Origin: Bacillota bacterium
GTDB taxonomy: Bacteria; Bacillota; Limnochordia; Darwinibacteriales; Darwinibacteriaceae
Direction of reading: 5' to 3'
Assembly (NCBI GenBank): GCA_012520315.1
Contig: JAAYOM010000016.1
Coordinates: 1-43,094, forward strand
Length of the DNA stretch: 43,094 nucleotides
Shown: one piece after another, positions 27,277 to 38,857 of the stretch
Layout: the number at the start of each line of letters is the position of its first letter
How positions within the stretch are numbered: the stretch's first letter is position 1
The notes under the pieces: model-generated
Told to the model about the DNA's origin: nothing
What the model saw: only the letters and a program-made list of their open reading frames with translations
Databases searched by the model: none
Position numbers and translations under genes: made by a program

Positions 27277-29097
27277 ATGCTGAAACGTTTGTTTTGCCTA
27301 TCCCTAGTTGCTCTGTTGGCCGTATTCTCATGTTCGCCGGCCATGGCCCGCAGTCATCGCTTTATCGACTTGGTGATCGATGCTCAAGTCGGGGCTGATG
27401 GTCTGGTACGAGTTACAGAGACCCATAGTGTCAAGTTCGATGGTAAGTTCTCCGGGATGTACCAGTGGTTTGACACCAGCGGAGGAGTTGAGCTCAGCAA
27501 CATCGTTGTCTCTGAGGGCGGAGCAGCTTACCAGCGTCTAGACACTGATTCACCCGGCCCTGCAGGCACGTATTTTGTGCGGGAGTCTGAAAATGAAGTC
27601 TATGTGGATTGGAGCTTTGCAGCTTCTGACGAAATCCGCCGCTTTGAGTTAAGTTATATTGTACACAATGCCATTCTCAAACATAATGATGTGGCAGAGT
27701 TTTACTATCAATTTGTGGGGGACCGCTGGGATCAGGGGCGGGATCATGTGCGGATTGTCCTAACCCTTCCTTTCGGAGCAGAGCCCAGTGAGGTAGCGGC
27801 CTGGGGCCACGGCCCCCTCGATGGAGTTGTTACCATTGAGTCGCCGAGTAAAATAGTCTGGGAAGTAGATAACCTGCCGGCCAAAACCTTTGTAGAAGGC
27901 AGGGCTGTTTTCCCGAACTCCCTGGTTCCCTTAGGAACAAGATATACAGGGGAGGACCGGCTGGAGGCGATTTTTGCTGAAGAGTCAGCCCAAGAAGAGG
28001 CTAAAGCAGAGAGCCGCAGGCTCGCGCAGGAACGCCTGGAAAACCTGCAGCGGCGTCAAGCGCTGGATCCCTATCTGGCAGCTGCTTGTTTTGCACTTGT
28101 TCTGGTGTTCATTATTAACATTTGGACGAAGCACGGTCCACACGGTCCGAATTTTAAAGAACGATACTACAAGGAGCTGCCGGGCCATTATCCCCCGGCT
28201 GAAATGGGAATTTTGCTTAGGAGATACGTTACCGGTCAGGATTTCACCGCTACGCTGCTGGATTTGGCCAGGCGCGGATTCCTTGCAATCGAGGAAATCC
28301 CAGGTCCCCGAGGGACTGGAAAAGATGACGCCAGTTACAAACTTACCAAAAAGAGCGCAGAACATTTAGAGACAGATACTTTGCGCCCTTATGAGGCAAG
28401 ACTGCTTGACCTTGTGTTTGAGCAAGGCGATGAGGTAACTCTGGAGGACTTTAAGGAGTACGCTAAGGATAATGCCAAAGACGTCTCCAAGTTTTGGACG
28501 GAGTGGGGTACGGAAGTGCAAGAGTCCTCCAAAGTTCATAACTTTTACGATGACGGCGCCAAGAAAGCTCTGTGGTGGCTGATTCCCACCATTGGCCTCT
28601 TTGTGCTAAGCATTTTTTGTCTGGCACTGGATCTGTTGGCCACTGGAGTTACAGCCATGATTATGTTCTTTGTTGCATTTATTGTCGTGATCAGTGCAGC
28701 AAACCGCCGTTCGAAGGATGGCCAAGAAGAGTACAGGAAATGGCAGGCATTTCGCCGCTATTTGCGGGATTTTTCCCGGGTGGAAACCGCAAGAGTCGGT
28801 GCCTTAGGCATCTGGGAGGAGTATCTGCCTTATGCTATCAGCTTGGGAGTTGCGGATCAGATGCTAAAACAGCTTGAAGTTCGTTTCCCCAGTTTGGCGG
28901 ACGGGGAATACCAGTTTGCTTCGAATTGGTTTATCTACTACCATGCCGGCGGTTTCGCCCGCATTAACCGCATGACCAGTAAAGTTGGGGAGTCCATGAC
29001 AAAGGTCACCATGCCCCAGGGCAGCGGTGGAACAGGCGGGGGTTTTTCAGGCGGCGGTGGTGGCGGCTTCGGAGGAGGCGGCGGAGGAGTGCGTTAA
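27277..29097 (+). CDS. DUF2207-like membrane protein
   Basis: ATG 27277 (MLKRLFCLSLVALLAVFSCSPAMARSH) better than 27145, which reads through the terminator; DUF2207-like N-terminal ectodomain, TMs, and Gly-rich C-terminus GGTGGGFSGGGGGGFGGGGGGVR. Confidence 0.8.
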   Translation: MLKRLFCLSLVALLAVFSCSPAMARSHRFIDLVIDAQVGADGLVRVTETHSVKFDGKFSGMYQWFDTSGGVELSNIVVSEGGAAYQRLDTDSPGPAGTYFVRESENEVYVDWSFAASDEIRRFELSYIVHNAILKHNDVAEFYYQFVGDRWDQGRDHVRIVLTLPFGAEPSEVAAWGHGPLDGVVTIESPSKIVWEVDNLPAKTFVEGRAVFPNSLVPLGTRYTGEDRLEAIFAEESAQEEAKAESRRLAQERLENLQRRQALDPYLAAACFALVLVFIINIWTKHGPHGPNFKERYYKELPGHYPPAEMGILLRRYVTGQDFTATLLDLARRGFLAIEEIPGPRGTGKDDASYKLTKKSAEHLETDTLRPYEARLLDLVFEQGDEVTLEDFKEYAKDNAKDVSKFWTEWGTEVQESSKVHNFYDDGAKKALWWLIPTIGLFVLSIFCLALDLLATGVTAMIMFFVAFIVVISAANRRSKDGQEEYRKWQAFRRYLRDFSRVETARVGALGIWEEYLPYAISLGVADQMLKQLEVRFPSLADGEYQFASNWFIYYHAGGFARINRMTSKVGESMTKVTMPQGSGGTGGGFSGGGGGGFGGGGGGVR

Positions 29098-29150
29098 TTA
29101 TTCCCTGTACCACGCTAAGCAGGCTGAGTGGGAAGATAGGAGTGGTGGTT

Positions 29151-30482
29151 ATGAGGAGAGTTTATAAGTTATTTGCACTGTTGTTGTTGCTGGTCTTGAC
29201 CCTGGGTGCTGCCCATCAGTACGCCCAGGCCAGTCTGGGCCGGGACCGGATAGTGGTTCTGGACTTTTTGGCCCTGGATGAACAGGGCCGGTATATTGAT
29301 ACCCTCAATATTGAGGGGGCGGATATGACTAATCTGTCCAGGGTGATGTCGCAGGGGATTGCGGCAAGATTAGTGCAGTATGGGGAATTTGATGTTCACA
29401 GCAGCATCTCTTTGAGCCAGGAGCTGGATCAGTTCGGCTTTGCCTATGATGCTTCGGCCTGGGAACGGGCGGGTGCTATTTTATCTTCAGGACTTGCTGA
29501 TCAGGTGATTACCGGAAGTTTGACCATGCTCCAGAATACTGCCGTTGTGGGAGTGCAACGCTTTGAACTCCAGCACGGCCAGGCACAGCTGGTGGGCTCA
29601 GCTATGAACACCGCATCTAGGTTAGCGGATGCCCCTAACCTAGTGGATGATTTGGTGACCGGCCTGTTTCCCGCAGATGTGCAGGTGATTGAGAGAAACA
29701 TTGAGCAGGTCTTTGCAGTTCCCGGGCAAGTGCGGCTCAACCTAGGCCAATCCAAGCAGATTTCGGTTTATGCCCTGGATGCCATGGGACGGCCTATTGC
29801 CAATCCCCAGTTCTTATTTTTCTCGAGTGATGAATCGAAGGTCTCGGTAGATGAAAACGGCGTGGTCAGGGGGCTGCAGCCTGGCACTTCCACCATTACA
29901 GTGCGGGCAATTAGCCGTACAACCCGCTCGGGATCGCCGGCTACTATGAATGTTACCGTTCTTCCCCCGACCTTCGGTGTGCGAGTGGGAACTTTATTGA
30001 CTAAGCGGGGAGATCAAGAGGGATTCCCGGTGCGCATCGGTTTAAGGCTGACGCCGACCATAGACCAGAAGGGCAGTCAATCAACATCCCCGGCACTGAC
30101 TCCGCCCGCTGAGGCGATACCCACGGAGGAGACGAATCCCCTTGGGCTAATCTCGTCCTTTTTCGGCTCCATGTTAACCAATGGCTTAATGACCATTGAT
30201 CTGGACTTTGACCCGTCAAGGGAGCTCTTTGTCTCCTTCAGCGGCGTACAGCGTTCCAGTGGAGGATATTTGGGAACCGGTGTGGGCTACGTGACGCCGC
30301 TGGATGATTTTGAAGCTCAAAAGGGCTTTGTCCTACGTTTTACCGCAGGCACCCAGTATCGGGCCACAAATAGAATGTCCATTCCAGTCGAAGCGGTCGT
30401 GGATGCGATCTTTCCTACAGCCAGCGCCTTTAGTCCAACCTTTAGGATAGGCATCAATCTCGGTCTGGATTTATTCCCCTAG
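29151..30482 (+). CDS. Exported protein: N-terminal FlgO/CsgG-like region, Big_2 domain, possible C-terminal beta-barrel; unknown function
   Basis: Signal peptide MRRVYKLFALLLLLVLTLGAAHQYAQA; RIVVLDFLALDEQGRYI; Big_2: VSVDENGVVRGLQPGTSTITVRAISRTTRSGSPATMNVTV; alternating C-terminal strands ending FRIGINLGLDLFP. Confidence 0.7.
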   Translation: MRRVYKLFALLLLLVLTLGAAHQYAQASLGRDRIVVLDFLALDEQGRYIDTLNIEGADMTNLSRVMSQGIAARLVQYGEFDVHSSISLSQELDQFGFAYDASAWERAGAILSSGLADQVITGSLTMLQNTAVVGVQRFELQHGQAQLVGSAMNTASRLADAPNLVDDLVTGLFPADVQVIERNIEQVFAVPGQVRLNLGQSKQISVYALDAMGRPIANPQFLFFSSDESKVSVDENGVVRGLQPGTSTITVRAISRTTRSGSPATMNVTVLPPTFGVRVGTLLTKRGDQEGFPVRIGLRLTPTIDQKGSQSTSPALTPPAEAIPTEETNPLGLISSFFGSMLTNGLMTIDLDFDPSRELFVSFSGVQRSSGGYLGTGVGYVTPLDDFEAQKGFVLRFTAGTQYRATNRMSIPVEAVVDAIFPTASAFSPTFRIGINLGLDLFP

Positions 30483-30572
30483 AAAGTCTCCTTATTCTTG
30501 AATTACTCGGAGGAATTCCCAGATTGATGTAGAATCCTATTGATAATCGTTGCCAGAAGTAGGAGGTCAAGC

Positions 30573-32156
30573 ATGAAGTCATTGAAGCTGTCTATTGGAA
30601 AAAAGTTAGGATTAAGCTTTCTCGTTCTAGTTCTTGTGATTGCAATCACAAGTGGGGCTACTATGGTCGGTATTCTGATCATTCAAGACCAATGGGAGGA
30701 AGCCCGTGAAATCGAAGAACTGCGCACAACTCTGGGGCAAAGGGAAATTGAACACCGGGCCTGGGTGATGGAGCTTCAGGAATATCTAATCTCTGGGGCC
30801 ACACACTCAGTCAGCATTGAAATGGATCCGACCAAGTGCAATTTGGGGCAGTGGCTGGGAAGCGAAGATTTCACTGAGTTTCTGAAACTCTATCCGGCTC
30901 TGGCTGCAGGATTCCAGGAATTAAGGGCCGCCCATGTTCAGTTACATACCTCAGCCCATGCCATAGAGGAACTGTTGATGCAAGGCGATCTTCTCGGTGC
31001 AGAAGGGATTTATTATGACCGCACTATACCCAGCCTGATCCAGACGGTAGGGGTGCTGGAAGGCACACGTGCGGAGCTGCACGCAGAAGTTAACCGGATC
31101 AGCGCCGAGACCAATCAGCTGATCAAGAACATCTTATTTTACTCCCTGGTAATCCTGGCCGTTGCCATAGCTTTGAGCATTGTGGTAGCAGCCTTGGTGA
31201 CCAGGAGCATTACCAAACCCTTAGGCATTTTGAAAAATGCAGCGCAAAAGATCGGCGCGGGGGATCTGGGAACACGCTGGTCTGTTAAATCCCGGGATGA
31301 GGTGGGAGAACTGTCAGCTTCGCTGGAGCAGATGGTAAGCGGGCTGCGCAATCTGGTTCAGGGCATTCGGAAAATGGGCGAAGATGTGAATTCCCTGTCC
31401 CAAAACCTCTCCCAGATGGCTAATGAAGCAGGGGCAGCCATTACCGAAGTGGCGAGCACTTCGAATGAGTTTTCCAGCACTTCTGTGAGCATGGCGGAAA
31501 ACGTCAACTCCATGCGCAATAACTCTACCCATGCTGTAGAAGAACTCGAGCGGGGACTGGATATGCTGCGAGAGGCAGTCAAGGACGTAGCCAGCGCCAG
31601 AACAGATGTCCAGAATCTGACCGAGGCGGTCAACATCTTGGCAGAACAGTCCAAGAAGATTGGAGCCATTGTGGATCTGATTACCGAGATTAGCGATCAA
31701 ACCAACTTGCTTGCACTCAATGCCGCCATCGAAGCGGCCCGGGCTGGAGAGAACGGACGAGGATTTGCTGTGGTGGCAGAAGAAGTCCGCAGGCTTGCTG
31801 AGCAGTCTGGTGAGGCTTCAGGGGAGATCGCCCAGTTGATTCAACACATTCTGCAAGGTACCCAAGAGACCATTGGGCGTATGGAGAAGGCCGACGCCAG
31901 TGTGGAGAGGGTAGATCAGCAGATCGATCTTACAGGCAACACCTTTGTGGACATAACCGAGATCTTCCGGGAGGTGGCTCTGCAGGTTGATGAGATCGCT
32001 AGTGCCGCCACAGATGTTGGTTCGGGCAGTGAAGAGATAGCGGCGGCGACTGAGGAGCAATCGGCAATTGTGGATGGACTGGCAGGCGACTCAGAACGGT
32101 TGGCCAGCCTTGCCCATCAGCTCCAGGCTCAGATTTCCAGTTTTAGGGGTGTCTAG
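30573..32156 (+). CDS. Methyl-accepting chemotaxis protein with CZB-type zinc-binding domain between two TMs
   Basis: ATG 30573 after AGGAGG. TM1 [20 protein letters not shown]-like [13 protein letters not shown]...[12 protein letters not shown]...AAHVQLH; TM2 [28 protein letters not shown] hairpin [44 protein letters not shown]. Confidence 0.93.
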   Translation: MKSLKLSIGKKLGLSFLVLVLVIAITSGATMVGILIIQDQWEEAREIEELRTTLGQREIEHRAWVMELQEYLISGATHSVSIEMDPTKCNLGQWLGSEDFTEFLKLYPALAAGFQELRAAHVQLHTSAHAIEELLMQGDLLGAEGIYYDRTIPSLIQTVGVLEGTRAELHAEVNRISAETNQLIKNILFYSLVILAVAIALSIVVAALVTRSITKPLGILKNAAQKIGAGDLGTRWSVKSRDEVGELSASLEQMVSGLRNLVQGIRKMGEDVNSLSQNLSQMANEAGAAITEVASTSNEFSSTSVSMAENVNSMRNNSTHAVEELERGLDMLREAVKDVASARTDVQNLTEAVNILAEQSKKIGAIVDLITEISDQTNLLALNAAIEAARAGENGRGFAVVAEEVRRLAEQSGEASGEIAQLIQHILQGTQETIGRMEKADASVERVDQQIDLTGNTFVDITEIFREVALQVDEIASAATDVGSGSEEIAAATEEQSAIVDGLAGDSERLASLAHQLQAQISSFRGV

Positions 32157-32201
32157 TCTGCCCAGCAATCAAAGGGCAGCGGCGGACTGATACAACAAGG
32201 A

Positions 32202-32247
32202 AACCCGAATGATTTTTACCCGAGCGGTAAAAATATTCGGGTTTTTT
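32202..32247 (+). terminator. Rho-independent terminator after the MCP gene
   Basis: AACCCGAAT-G-ATTTTTACC-CGAGC-GGTAAAAATATTCGGGTTTTTT: 18-bp near-perfect stem and T-tract. Confidence 0.93.
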
Positions 32248-32248
32248 G

Positions 32249-32277
32249 TTGACACCATACATGCAGATTGTTAGAAT
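32249..32277 (+). promoter_or_regulatory. Promoter of the purine operon
   Basis: TTGACA (32249-32254), 17-bp spacer, TAGAAT (32272-32277), about 24 nt upstream of the riboswitch aptamer. Confidence 0.8.
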
Positions 32278-32300
32278 GTAAGTGAGAATTGAAGATAGCA

Positions 32301-32372
32301 ACCCCTATATAATCGCGGGGATATGGCCCGCAAGTTTCTACCTGGAGACCGTAAATCTCTGGACTATGGGGG
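32301..32372 (+). ncRNA. Purine riboswitch aptamer, guanine/hypoxanthine class
   Basis: ACCCCTATATAATCGCGGGGATATGGCCCGCAAGTTTCTACCTGGAGACCGTAAATCTCTGGACTATGGGGG matches the conserved purine aptamer (TATAATC, GATATGG, AAGTTTCTACC, CCGTAAA, ACTATGGG). The C in ACTATG is at the specificity position (T in adenine riboswitches). Confidence 0.97.
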
Positions 32373-32395
32373 AAAGTCACAGATCCCGCACTCTG

Positions 32396-32445
32396 GGCAG
32401 ACAGCTTTCCCTTGCAGGAAAGAGTTTGCCTGGAGTTTGTTTTTC
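32396..32445 (+). terminator. Riboswitch expression platform terminator
   Basis: GGCAGACAGCTTTCC-CTTGCA-GGAAAGAGTTTGCC (one bulge, one G.U) followed by TGGAGTTTGTTTTT. GGGAAAG at 32370-32376 is the exact complement of CTTTCCC at 32405-32411 (antiterminator). Confidence 0.8.
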
Positions 32446-32468
32446 CAAACAAGATAGGAGGTTTCGGT

Positions 32469-32963
32469 GTGGAGGCGATAGTAGGCGTTGTTATGGGCAG
32501 TGCTTCAGACTGGAAGACTATGAAAAGGGCGTGCACAGTCTTAGATGGGCTTGGCATTGCCTATGAGAAACAGGTGATTTCGGGTCACAGAACACCTGAC
32601 TTGGCCTTTAAGTATGCAAAAAAAGCGCGACAAAGGGGCCTTAAGGTAATTATTGCCGGTGCCGGCCTGGCAGCCCACCTCGCTGGAATCCTGTCTGCCA
32701 ACACTACTCTGCCGGTAATTGGCGTACCGATGCAGGGAGGTCCATTCAATGGATTTGACGCCCTGCTCTCTACTGTGCAGATGCCTGCGGGCATTCCGGT
32801 TGCCTCCATGGCTGTGGGAGAAGCCGGGGCAGCCAATGCGGCTTGGTTTGCAGCAGCAATCTTATCTCTCTCTGATAAAGATCTTGCCCGGCGCTTAAAC
32901 GAAGAGAGAGAGGCCATGGCCCAGCGAGTGCAGGATAGCAATAATATGCTCTGCGAGGAGTGA
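32469..32963 (+). CDS. purE: 5-(carboxyamino)imidazole ribonucleotide mutase
   Basis: GTG 32469 after AGGAGG (listed start 32412 lies in the riboswitch terminator); [73 protein letters not shown]. Confidence 0.93.
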   Translation: MEAIVGVVMGSASDWKTMKRACTVLDGLGIAYEKQVISGHRTPDLAFKYAKKARQRGLKVIIAGAGLAAHLAGILSANTTLPVIGVPMQGGPFNGFDALLSTVQMPAGIPVASMAVGEAGAANAAWFAAAILSLSDKDLARRLNEEREAMAQRVQDSNNMLCEE

Positions 32964-32968
32964 TGAAC

Positions 32969-34261
32969 ATGATTGAAAGGTACACCCGCCCTGAGATGCA
33001 GGCCGTATGGACTGAAGAAAATCGCTTTCAGGCTTGGCTTGAGGTGGAGATTTTGGCCTGTGAAGCCTGGGCCGAACTGGGGATCATTCCCCGGGAGGAT
33101 GCAGAGAAGATTCGCGCCCAGGCCGGTTTTGACTTAGAACGCATTCGAGAAATCGAAAAACAGACACGCCATGATGTTGTGGCCTTTACCCGCTCTGTTT
33201 CAGAATCCCTCGGGGAGGAACGCAAATGGGTGCACTACGGCCTAACTTCTACCGATGTGGTGGATACCGCCAATTCTTATTTGATTAAGCAAGCAAACGA
33301 GATTTTGCGCCGTGATTTGAAGAACTTTAGGGAGGTCCTCAAACAGAAGGCCCAGGAGCACAAGTACACAATCATGATGGGCAGAACCCACGGTGTCCAT
33401 GCCGAACCTACCACATTTGGCCTGAAGCTGGCTTTGTGGTATGCGGAAATGGGACGCAACGTGGCACGCTTCGAAGCAGCAGCCCAGGATATTGAGGTAG
33501 GGAAGATTTCCGGTGCTGTGGGAACCTATGCTAATATTGACCCCTTTGTAGAAACCTATGTCTGCGAGCGGCTTGGTCTTGCCGCTGCACCCATTTCCAC
33601 CCAAACCCTCCAGCGTGATCGCCACGCCGCCTACATCAGCACCCTTGCCCTGATAGCCACCTCTTTGGAGAAGTTTGCCACCGAAGTTCGGGCCCTGCAA
33701 AAGAGTGAAGTTAGGGAAGTAGAGGAGTATTTTTCCCCGGGACAAACCGGCTCTTCGGCCATGCCCCACAAACGCAATCCCATTGGATCCGAAAATGTGA
33801 GTGGACTCGCCCGAGTGATGCGGGGCTATATGGTATCAGCCTGCGAAAACGTGCCCCTCTGGCATGAAAGGGACATATCCCACTCCTCTGTTGAACGCAT
33901 CATTATCCCTGATGCAACCACCCTGCTCAATTACATGCTCAATCGTTTTGCCAAGCTAATAGACGAATTAACTGTTTTTCCAGAAATGATGCGCAGGAAC
34001 ATGGATTACTCCCTCGGTTTGGTGTTTTCCCAACAGGTGATGCTGGCACTCATTGATGAGGGATTAACCAGGGAAGAGGCTTATGCAATCGTACAGCCCA
34101 TAGCGATGGAAGCCTGGGCGAAGCAGAGCCCATTTTTGGAGCTGCTCTTGGCCTCACCTCAAGTCAGGGAACACCTGTCTGATGAAGGGGTGAGAGGCTG
34201 TTTCGATTACAATTACCACCTGAAGCATGTGGACATGATCTTTACACGTTTAGGATTATAG
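32969..34261 (+). CDS. purB: Adenylosuccinate lyase
   Basis: [43 protein letters not shown]; signature [22 protein letters not shown]. Confidence 0.97.
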   Translation: MIERYTRPEMQAVWTEENRFQAWLEVEILACEAWAELGIIPREDAEKIRAQAGFDLERIREIEKQTRHDVVAFTRSVSESLGEERKWVHYGLTSTDVVDTANSYLIKQANEILRRDLKNFREVLKQKAQEHKYTIMMGRTHGVHAEPTTFGLKLALWYAEMGRNVARFEAAAQDIEVGKISGAVGTYANIDPFVETYVCERLGLAAAPISTQTLQRDRHAAYISTLALIATSLEKFATEVRALQKSEVREVEEYFSPGQTGSSAMPHKRNPIGSENVSGLARVMRGYMVSACENVPLWHERDISHSSVERIIIPDATTLLNYMLNRFAKLIDELTVFPEMMRRNMDYSLGLVFSQQVMLALIDEGLTREEAYAIVQPIAMEAWAKQSPFLELLLASPQVREHLSDEGVRGCFDYNYHLKHVDMIFTRLGL

Positions 34262-34273
34262 GGAGGTAAAATC

Positions 34274-36481
34274 ATGGAGAGACACTATGAGCCCGGGCCT
34301 GAGCAGATCAAAAGGGACAGGCTCTATGGCCAAATGGGGCTGACAGAAAAAGAGTATCAGCTTATCGAAGAATTGCTGGGGCGCAAACCAAACTACACCG
34401 AGACAGGCCTCTTTTCGGTCTTATGGTCTGAACACTGTAGTTATAAAAATTCAAAGCCGATTCTTAAGAAGCTTCCGACGCAAGGAAAGCAGGTTTTACA
34501 GGGTCCCGGGGAAGGGGCCGGTGTGGTGGATATTGGTGACGGAAAGGCAGTTGCATTCAAGATCGAAAGCCACAATCATCCATCGGCGGTGGAACCTTAC
34601 CATGGGGCAGGAACAGGCGTAGGAGGCATTTTGCGTGATGTGTTCTCCATGGGAGCCAGGCCTGTTGCTGTTCTCAATTCCTTGCGCCTAGGGGAGCTTC
34701 AAGGTGAGCGAACTGAATATCTCTTCCGGGAGATCGTGGCCGGGATCGCCGGCTACGGCAACACCATCGGAGTGCCAACGGTTGGGGGTGAAGTTTATTT
34801 TGACCCCTGCTATGAGCACAATCCTCTGGTAAATGCGATGGCCGTAGGCTTAGTAGAACATGGAAGCTTACGTAAAGGATTGGCCGCAGGTCCGGGTAAT
34901 CCTGTGATCTATGCCGGGGCTCCTACCGGCCGTGATGGGATTCATGGTGCCACCTTTGCGTCCGCGGAATTTGACAGCCAGGCTGAACAGGAACCTGTTT
35001 CTTTGCAGATTGGCTATCCTGAAATTGGCAAACGGCTTATGGCAGGATGTTTAGAAGCAGCCAAGTCAGCGGCGTTGGTTGGCATTCAGGATATGGGAGC
35101 TGCCGGTCTGACTAGTTCGTCAGCGGAGATGGCCAGCAAGGCTGGTACCGGAATTGAACTAAACCTGGATCTGGTTCCCCAGAGGGAAGAGAACATGACC
35201 GCCTACGAGATGATGCTTTCAGAATCCCAAGAGCGTATGCTGCTGGTGGTAGAGGCGGGCCGGGAAGGGGAGATTATCGGCATCTTCCAAAAGCACGGTT
35301 TGGAGGCTTGTGTAATTGGGAAAGTGACAGACGATAGAAAGCTGCGGCTTTGGCATCAAGGTGAGCTGAAGGCAGAGGTGCCTGTAGCCGCCCTGGTTGA
35401 TGACGCGCCAGTCTATGAGCGTGCCTCTGCAGAGCCGGCCTATTACCGCAAGTTCCAGGAGATGGCAAGCTATATTCCTCAGGTCAGTGACGTTAAAGAA
35501 ACCTTCCTGCAGCTTGTGCAAAGCCCGACCGTGGCCAGTAAGTCCTGGGTCTATGAACAGTTTGCCCAGGACAAACAAACTCTGCTGGGCCCTGGATCGA
35601 ATGCCGCAGTTGTGGGTATTCCAGGCACTGGCAAAGCCCTGGCTTTGAGTACAGACTGCAATGCTCGCTATATCTACCTGGATCCTTATGTAGGCGGAGC
35701 TATAGTAGTGGCCGAAGCAGCACGCAATATCGTCTGCTCTGGGGGCAAGCCCTTAGCGGTTACCGACGGCCTGAATTTCGGCAGCCCCTACAACCCAGAG
35801 GTTTTTTGGCAGATTGAACAGTCAGTTGCAGGTATTAGCGAAGCCTGTCAGGTTTTAGATACTCCGGTCATTGGAGGCAATGTGTCCCTTTCCAACGAAA
35901 CAGACGGCGATGCGATTTATCCGACCCCCATCATTGGCATGGCAGGCCTGGTAGAAGAAACTTCCCTGATTACCACCAAGGATTTCAAAGCAGCAGGTGA
36001 TTTGATTTACCTGGTGGGCAGTACAGAGGCGGAGTTTGGCGGAAGTGAACTGCAGAAAATGCTCGCAGGCGATATTTTCGGTCGCCCGCCCAAGCTGGAT
36101 TTAGAACTGGAAAAGAGGCTGCAGGGCCAAGTCAGGGCAGCGATCCGGGCTGGGCTAGTCCAATCCGCCACCGATCTTGCCGAAGGGGGTTTGGCGGTTG
36201 CCTTAACGGAGTGCCTGGCAGACACCAAACTGGGGGCATCCCTTGATCTCGGCGCAGATTTGACAGCCGAGCTCTTCAGTGAGTCCCAATCGCGCTTTCT
36301 GCTCACGGTAGCCCCTCAGAATCAAGATCTGTTTGAAGATCTGGCGGAGGTTCGCCTTTTGGGACAAGTTACGGCAGAGCCTGTGCTCGCCATAACTTCT
36401 CAGGGTAAATCCGCCTTCGAGATCCCGGCTGAGCAGTTGAGCCAGGCCTGGAAAGGAGCCCTGCCATGCTTGCTGAGCTAA
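34274..36481 (+). CDS. purL: Phosphoribosylformylglycinamidine synthase subunit PurL (small type)
   Basis: 735 aa; [63 protein letters not shown]; no PurS or glutaminase domain fused. Confidence 0.97.
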   Translation: MERHYEPGPEQIKRDRLYGQMGLTEKEYQLIEELLGRKPNYTETGLFSVLWSEHCSYKNSKPILKKLPTQGKQVLQGPGEGAGVVDIGDGKAVAFKIESHNHPSAVEPYHGAGTGVGGILRDVFSMGARPVAVLNSLRLGELQGERTEYLFREIVAGIAGYGNTIGVPTVGGEVYFDPCYEHNPLVNAMAVGLVEHGSLRKGLAAGPGNPVIYAGAPTGRDGIHGATFASAEFDSQAEQEPVSLQIGYPEIGKRLMAGCLEAAKSAALVGIQDMGAAGLTSSSAEMASKAGTGIELNLDLVPQREENMTAYEMMLSESQERMLLVVEAGREGEIIGIFQKHGLEACVIGKVTDDRKLRLWHQGELKAEVPVAALVDDAPVYERASAEPAYYRKFQEMASYIPQVSDVKETFLQLVQSPTVASKSWVYEQFAQDKQTLLGPGSNAAVVGIPGTGKALALSTDCNARYIYLDPYVGGAIVVAEAARNIVCSGGKPLAVTDGLNFGSPYNPEVFWQIEQSVAGISEACQVLDTPVIGGNVSLSNETDGDAIYPTPIIGMAGLVEETSLITTKDFKAAGDLIYLVGSTEAEFGGSELQKMLAGDIFGRPPKLDLELEKRLQGQVRAAIRAGLVQSATDLAEGGLAVALTECLADTKLGASLDLGADLTAELFSESQSRFLLTVAPQNQDLFEDLAEVRLLGQVTAEPVLAITSQGKSAFEIPAEQLSQAWKGALPCLLS

Positions 36482-37839
36482 GGGGCCTTAATGAAGCATG
36501 CGGTGTGTTTGGAGTGTGGAACCATCCGAGGGCTTCCCAGATTACTTATTATGCCCTCCACAGCCTGCAGCACCGCGGCCAGGAAGGGGCCGGAATTGTG
36601 GCTACAGACGGTGAGACGCTCCGTATCCGCAAAGGACAAGGTTTGGTCGCAGAGGTCTTCACTGCTGAATACATCGATAAGCTCGCAGGCAGCGCGGCTA
36701 TAGGGCATGTCCGCTATTCCACCGGGGGCATTAATGGCTTCGAGAACGTACAGCCCCTCCTATTTCGCTCCCAGAATGGAGATTTTGCCATAGCCCATAA
36801 TGGAAGTGTCACTAATGCCGGGATTTTACGGGGGATGCTGGAAGAAGAGGGCAGCATTTTTCAAACGGACTCGGATGCAGAGATTCTGGCACATTTGGCG
36901 AAACGGGGAGGCAGCAGTCCTTTGCCTCGCCGCCTGATGGATGCCTTGGCGAGGCTGACTGGTGCTTACGCCTTTGTCATGTTGAAGGAGGACGCCCTCT
37001 ATGTGGCGTTGGATCCCCTGGGCATCAAACCCCTGTCCTTGGGCAGGCTGGGCGGGGGATTTGTGGTTTCGTCAGAGACTTGCGCTTTTGATCTCATTGG
37101 TGCTGAATTTGTGCGTGATGTGGAACCTGGCGAGTTTATCATAATTGATGAGCAGGGCGTTCACAGCCGGCGTTTTGCCAGGAGTGGGCAAGACGCCCTG
37201 TGCACAATGGAGTATGTTTACTTTTCCAGACCTGACAGCAATCTTAAGGGGCTGAACGTCCACACTGCCCGCAAGAAACTGGGCAAGGCGCTGGCTGCTG
37301 AATTTCCCCTTGCCGCCGATGTAGTTACAGGGGTGCCCGATTCCAGCCTCTCGGCTGCCATTGGCTATGCTGAAGCTACAGGTATTCCCTATGAGCTGGG
37401 CTTAATCAAGAGCCGTTATGTGGGCCGCACTTTCATTGAACCTTCTCAGAGCCTGAGGGAGCAGGGCGTTAAACTGAAACTGTCTGCAGTTAGGAAAGTG
37501 GTGGAAGGTAAGCGGGTGGTCATGGTCGATGACTCTCTCGTCAGGGGTACAACCGGACGCCGAATTACCGCTTTGCTGAAGGAAGCCGGCGCCCTTGAGG
37601 TACACATCCTCATTGCTTCACCAACCATCAAATATCCGTGCTGCTACGGCATGGATACTTTGAGCACAGATGAACTTGCGGCAGCCAAGCAAAGTGTTGA
37701 GGAGCTGCGGATTATGCTTGGTGCAGATTCTCTAGGTTTTTTGAGTGTAGAAAGTACCCGGGAAGTCTTTCCTTGCGGACTCTGTCTAGCCTGCTATACG
37801 GGGGAATATCCTGCCAGGGAGGTTGAAGAACATGTCTGA
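36466..37839 (+). CDS. purF: Amidophosphoribosyltransferase
   Basis: [14 protein letters not shown]-terminal Cys nucleophile motif; [13 protein letters not shown]; PRTase motif [15 protein letters not shown]. Confidence 0.97.
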   Translation: MLAELRGLNEACGVFGVWNHPRASQITYYALHSLQHRGQEGAGIVATDGETLRIRKGQGLVAEVFTAEYIDKLAGSAAIGHVRYSTGGINGFENVQPLLFRSQNGDFAIAHNGSVTNAGILRGMLEEEGSIFQTDSDAEILAHLAKRGGSSPLPRRLMDALARLTGAYAFVMLKEDALYVALDPLGIKPLSLGRLGGGFVVSSETCAFDLIGAEFVRDVEPGEFIIIDEQGVHSRRFARSGQDALCTMEYVYFSRPDSNLKGLNVHTARKKLGKALAAEFPLAADVVTGVPDSSLSAAIGYAEATGIPYELGLIKSRYVGRTFIEPSQSLREQGVKLKLSAVRKVVEGKRVVMVDDSLVRGTTGRRITALLKEAGALEVHILIASPTIKYPCCYGMDTLSTDELAAAKQSVEELRIMLGADSLGFLSVESTREVFPCGLCLACYTGEYPAREVEEHV

Positions 37840-38857
37840 AGCCTACAAGCGAGCTGGGGTTAACTTGGCGTCGGGCTATGAGACTGTAGCTAGGATCAAA
37901 AAACATATCCAAAGAACTGAACGTCTAGGTACCTTAGGCGGGGTAGGAGGCTTTGGGGGCCTTTTCGATCTGGGCAGCTTAGGATACAACAACCCGGTCC
38001 TGGTCTCCGGTACAGATGGAGTCGGCACCAAGCTTATGATCGCCTTTATGCTTGATCGGCATGACACCATCGGTATCGACGCTGTGGCCATGTGTGTAAA
38101 CGATGTTACGGTCCAGGGGGCCGAACCCCTCTTTTTTCTGGACTACATTGCCTGCGGAAAAAATGATCCCAGAAAAATTGAGGCCATCGTGGCAGGAATC
38201 GCTGAAGGGTGCGTACAGGCAGGCTGTGCCTTAATTGGCGGAGAGACGGCGGAAATGCCCGGTCTCTACGCTGAAGCCGAGTATGACTTAGCCGGTTTTG
38301 CGGTGGGAGTTTGCGAAAAGGAAAACCTGTTGGACAGGGGGGACATTAAGGCAGGCGATGTGCTGCTGGGTTTGCCGTCGAGCGGTTTGCATAGCAATGG
38401 GTATTCTTTAGTGCGTGCGATCTTATTTGAAAAACACAAGATTTCCCATGAAGCCTATGTTCCGGAGCTTGGACGAAGCTGGGGCGAAGAGCTCTTGGAA
38501 CCCACCAGGATTTACGTACAGTCACTCTTGCCTCTTTTGAAAGATGGAAAACTGAAAGGCTTAGCCCATATCACAGGCGGGGGCTTTATAGAGAACATTC
38601 CCCGCATGCTCCCGGCAGGTCTCGGTGCCAGTGTGAGACTGGATTCTTGGCCGAAACCCCCCGTGTTTACACTTCTGGAAAGGCTAGGGGAGATCCCCAG
38701 TTTGGAGATGTACAATGTGTTTAATATGGGAATCGGTATGGTGCTGGCAGTGAGCCCTGCCGAAGTTAGCCCCGTTTTTGCCCATTTTCACTCTTTAGGA
38801 GAAGCGGTTTATGAAATTGGGGAAGTGATCGCAGGCGAGGGGGTTCGCCTGTTGTGA
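37832..38857 (+). CDS. purM: Phosphoribosylformylglycinamidine cyclo-ligase
   Basis: [71 protein letters not shown] 37832 preferred over TTG 37823. Confidence 0.97.
   Translation: MSEAYKRAGVNLASGYETVARIKKHIQRTERLGTLGGVGGFGGLFDLGSLGYNNPVLVSGTDGVGTKLMIAFMLDRHDTIGIDAVAMCVNDVTVQGAEPLFFLDYIACGKNDPRKIEAIVAGIAEGCVQAGCALIGGETAEMPGLYAEAEYDLAGFAVGVCEKENLLDRGDIKAGDVLLGLPSSGLHSNGYSLVRAILFEKHKISHEAYVPELGRSWGEELLEPTRIYVQSLLPLLKDGKLKGLAHITGGGFIENIPRMLPAGLGASVRLDSWPKPPVFTLLERLGEIPSLEMYNVFNMGIGMVLAVSPAEVSPVFAHFHSLGEAVYEIGEVIAGEGVRLL

Noticed and set aside
29029-29094. GGC/GGA-rich tract as a DNA repeat element
   Set aside because: It encodes the Gly-rich C-terminus typical of DUF2207 proteins; not an independent repeat.
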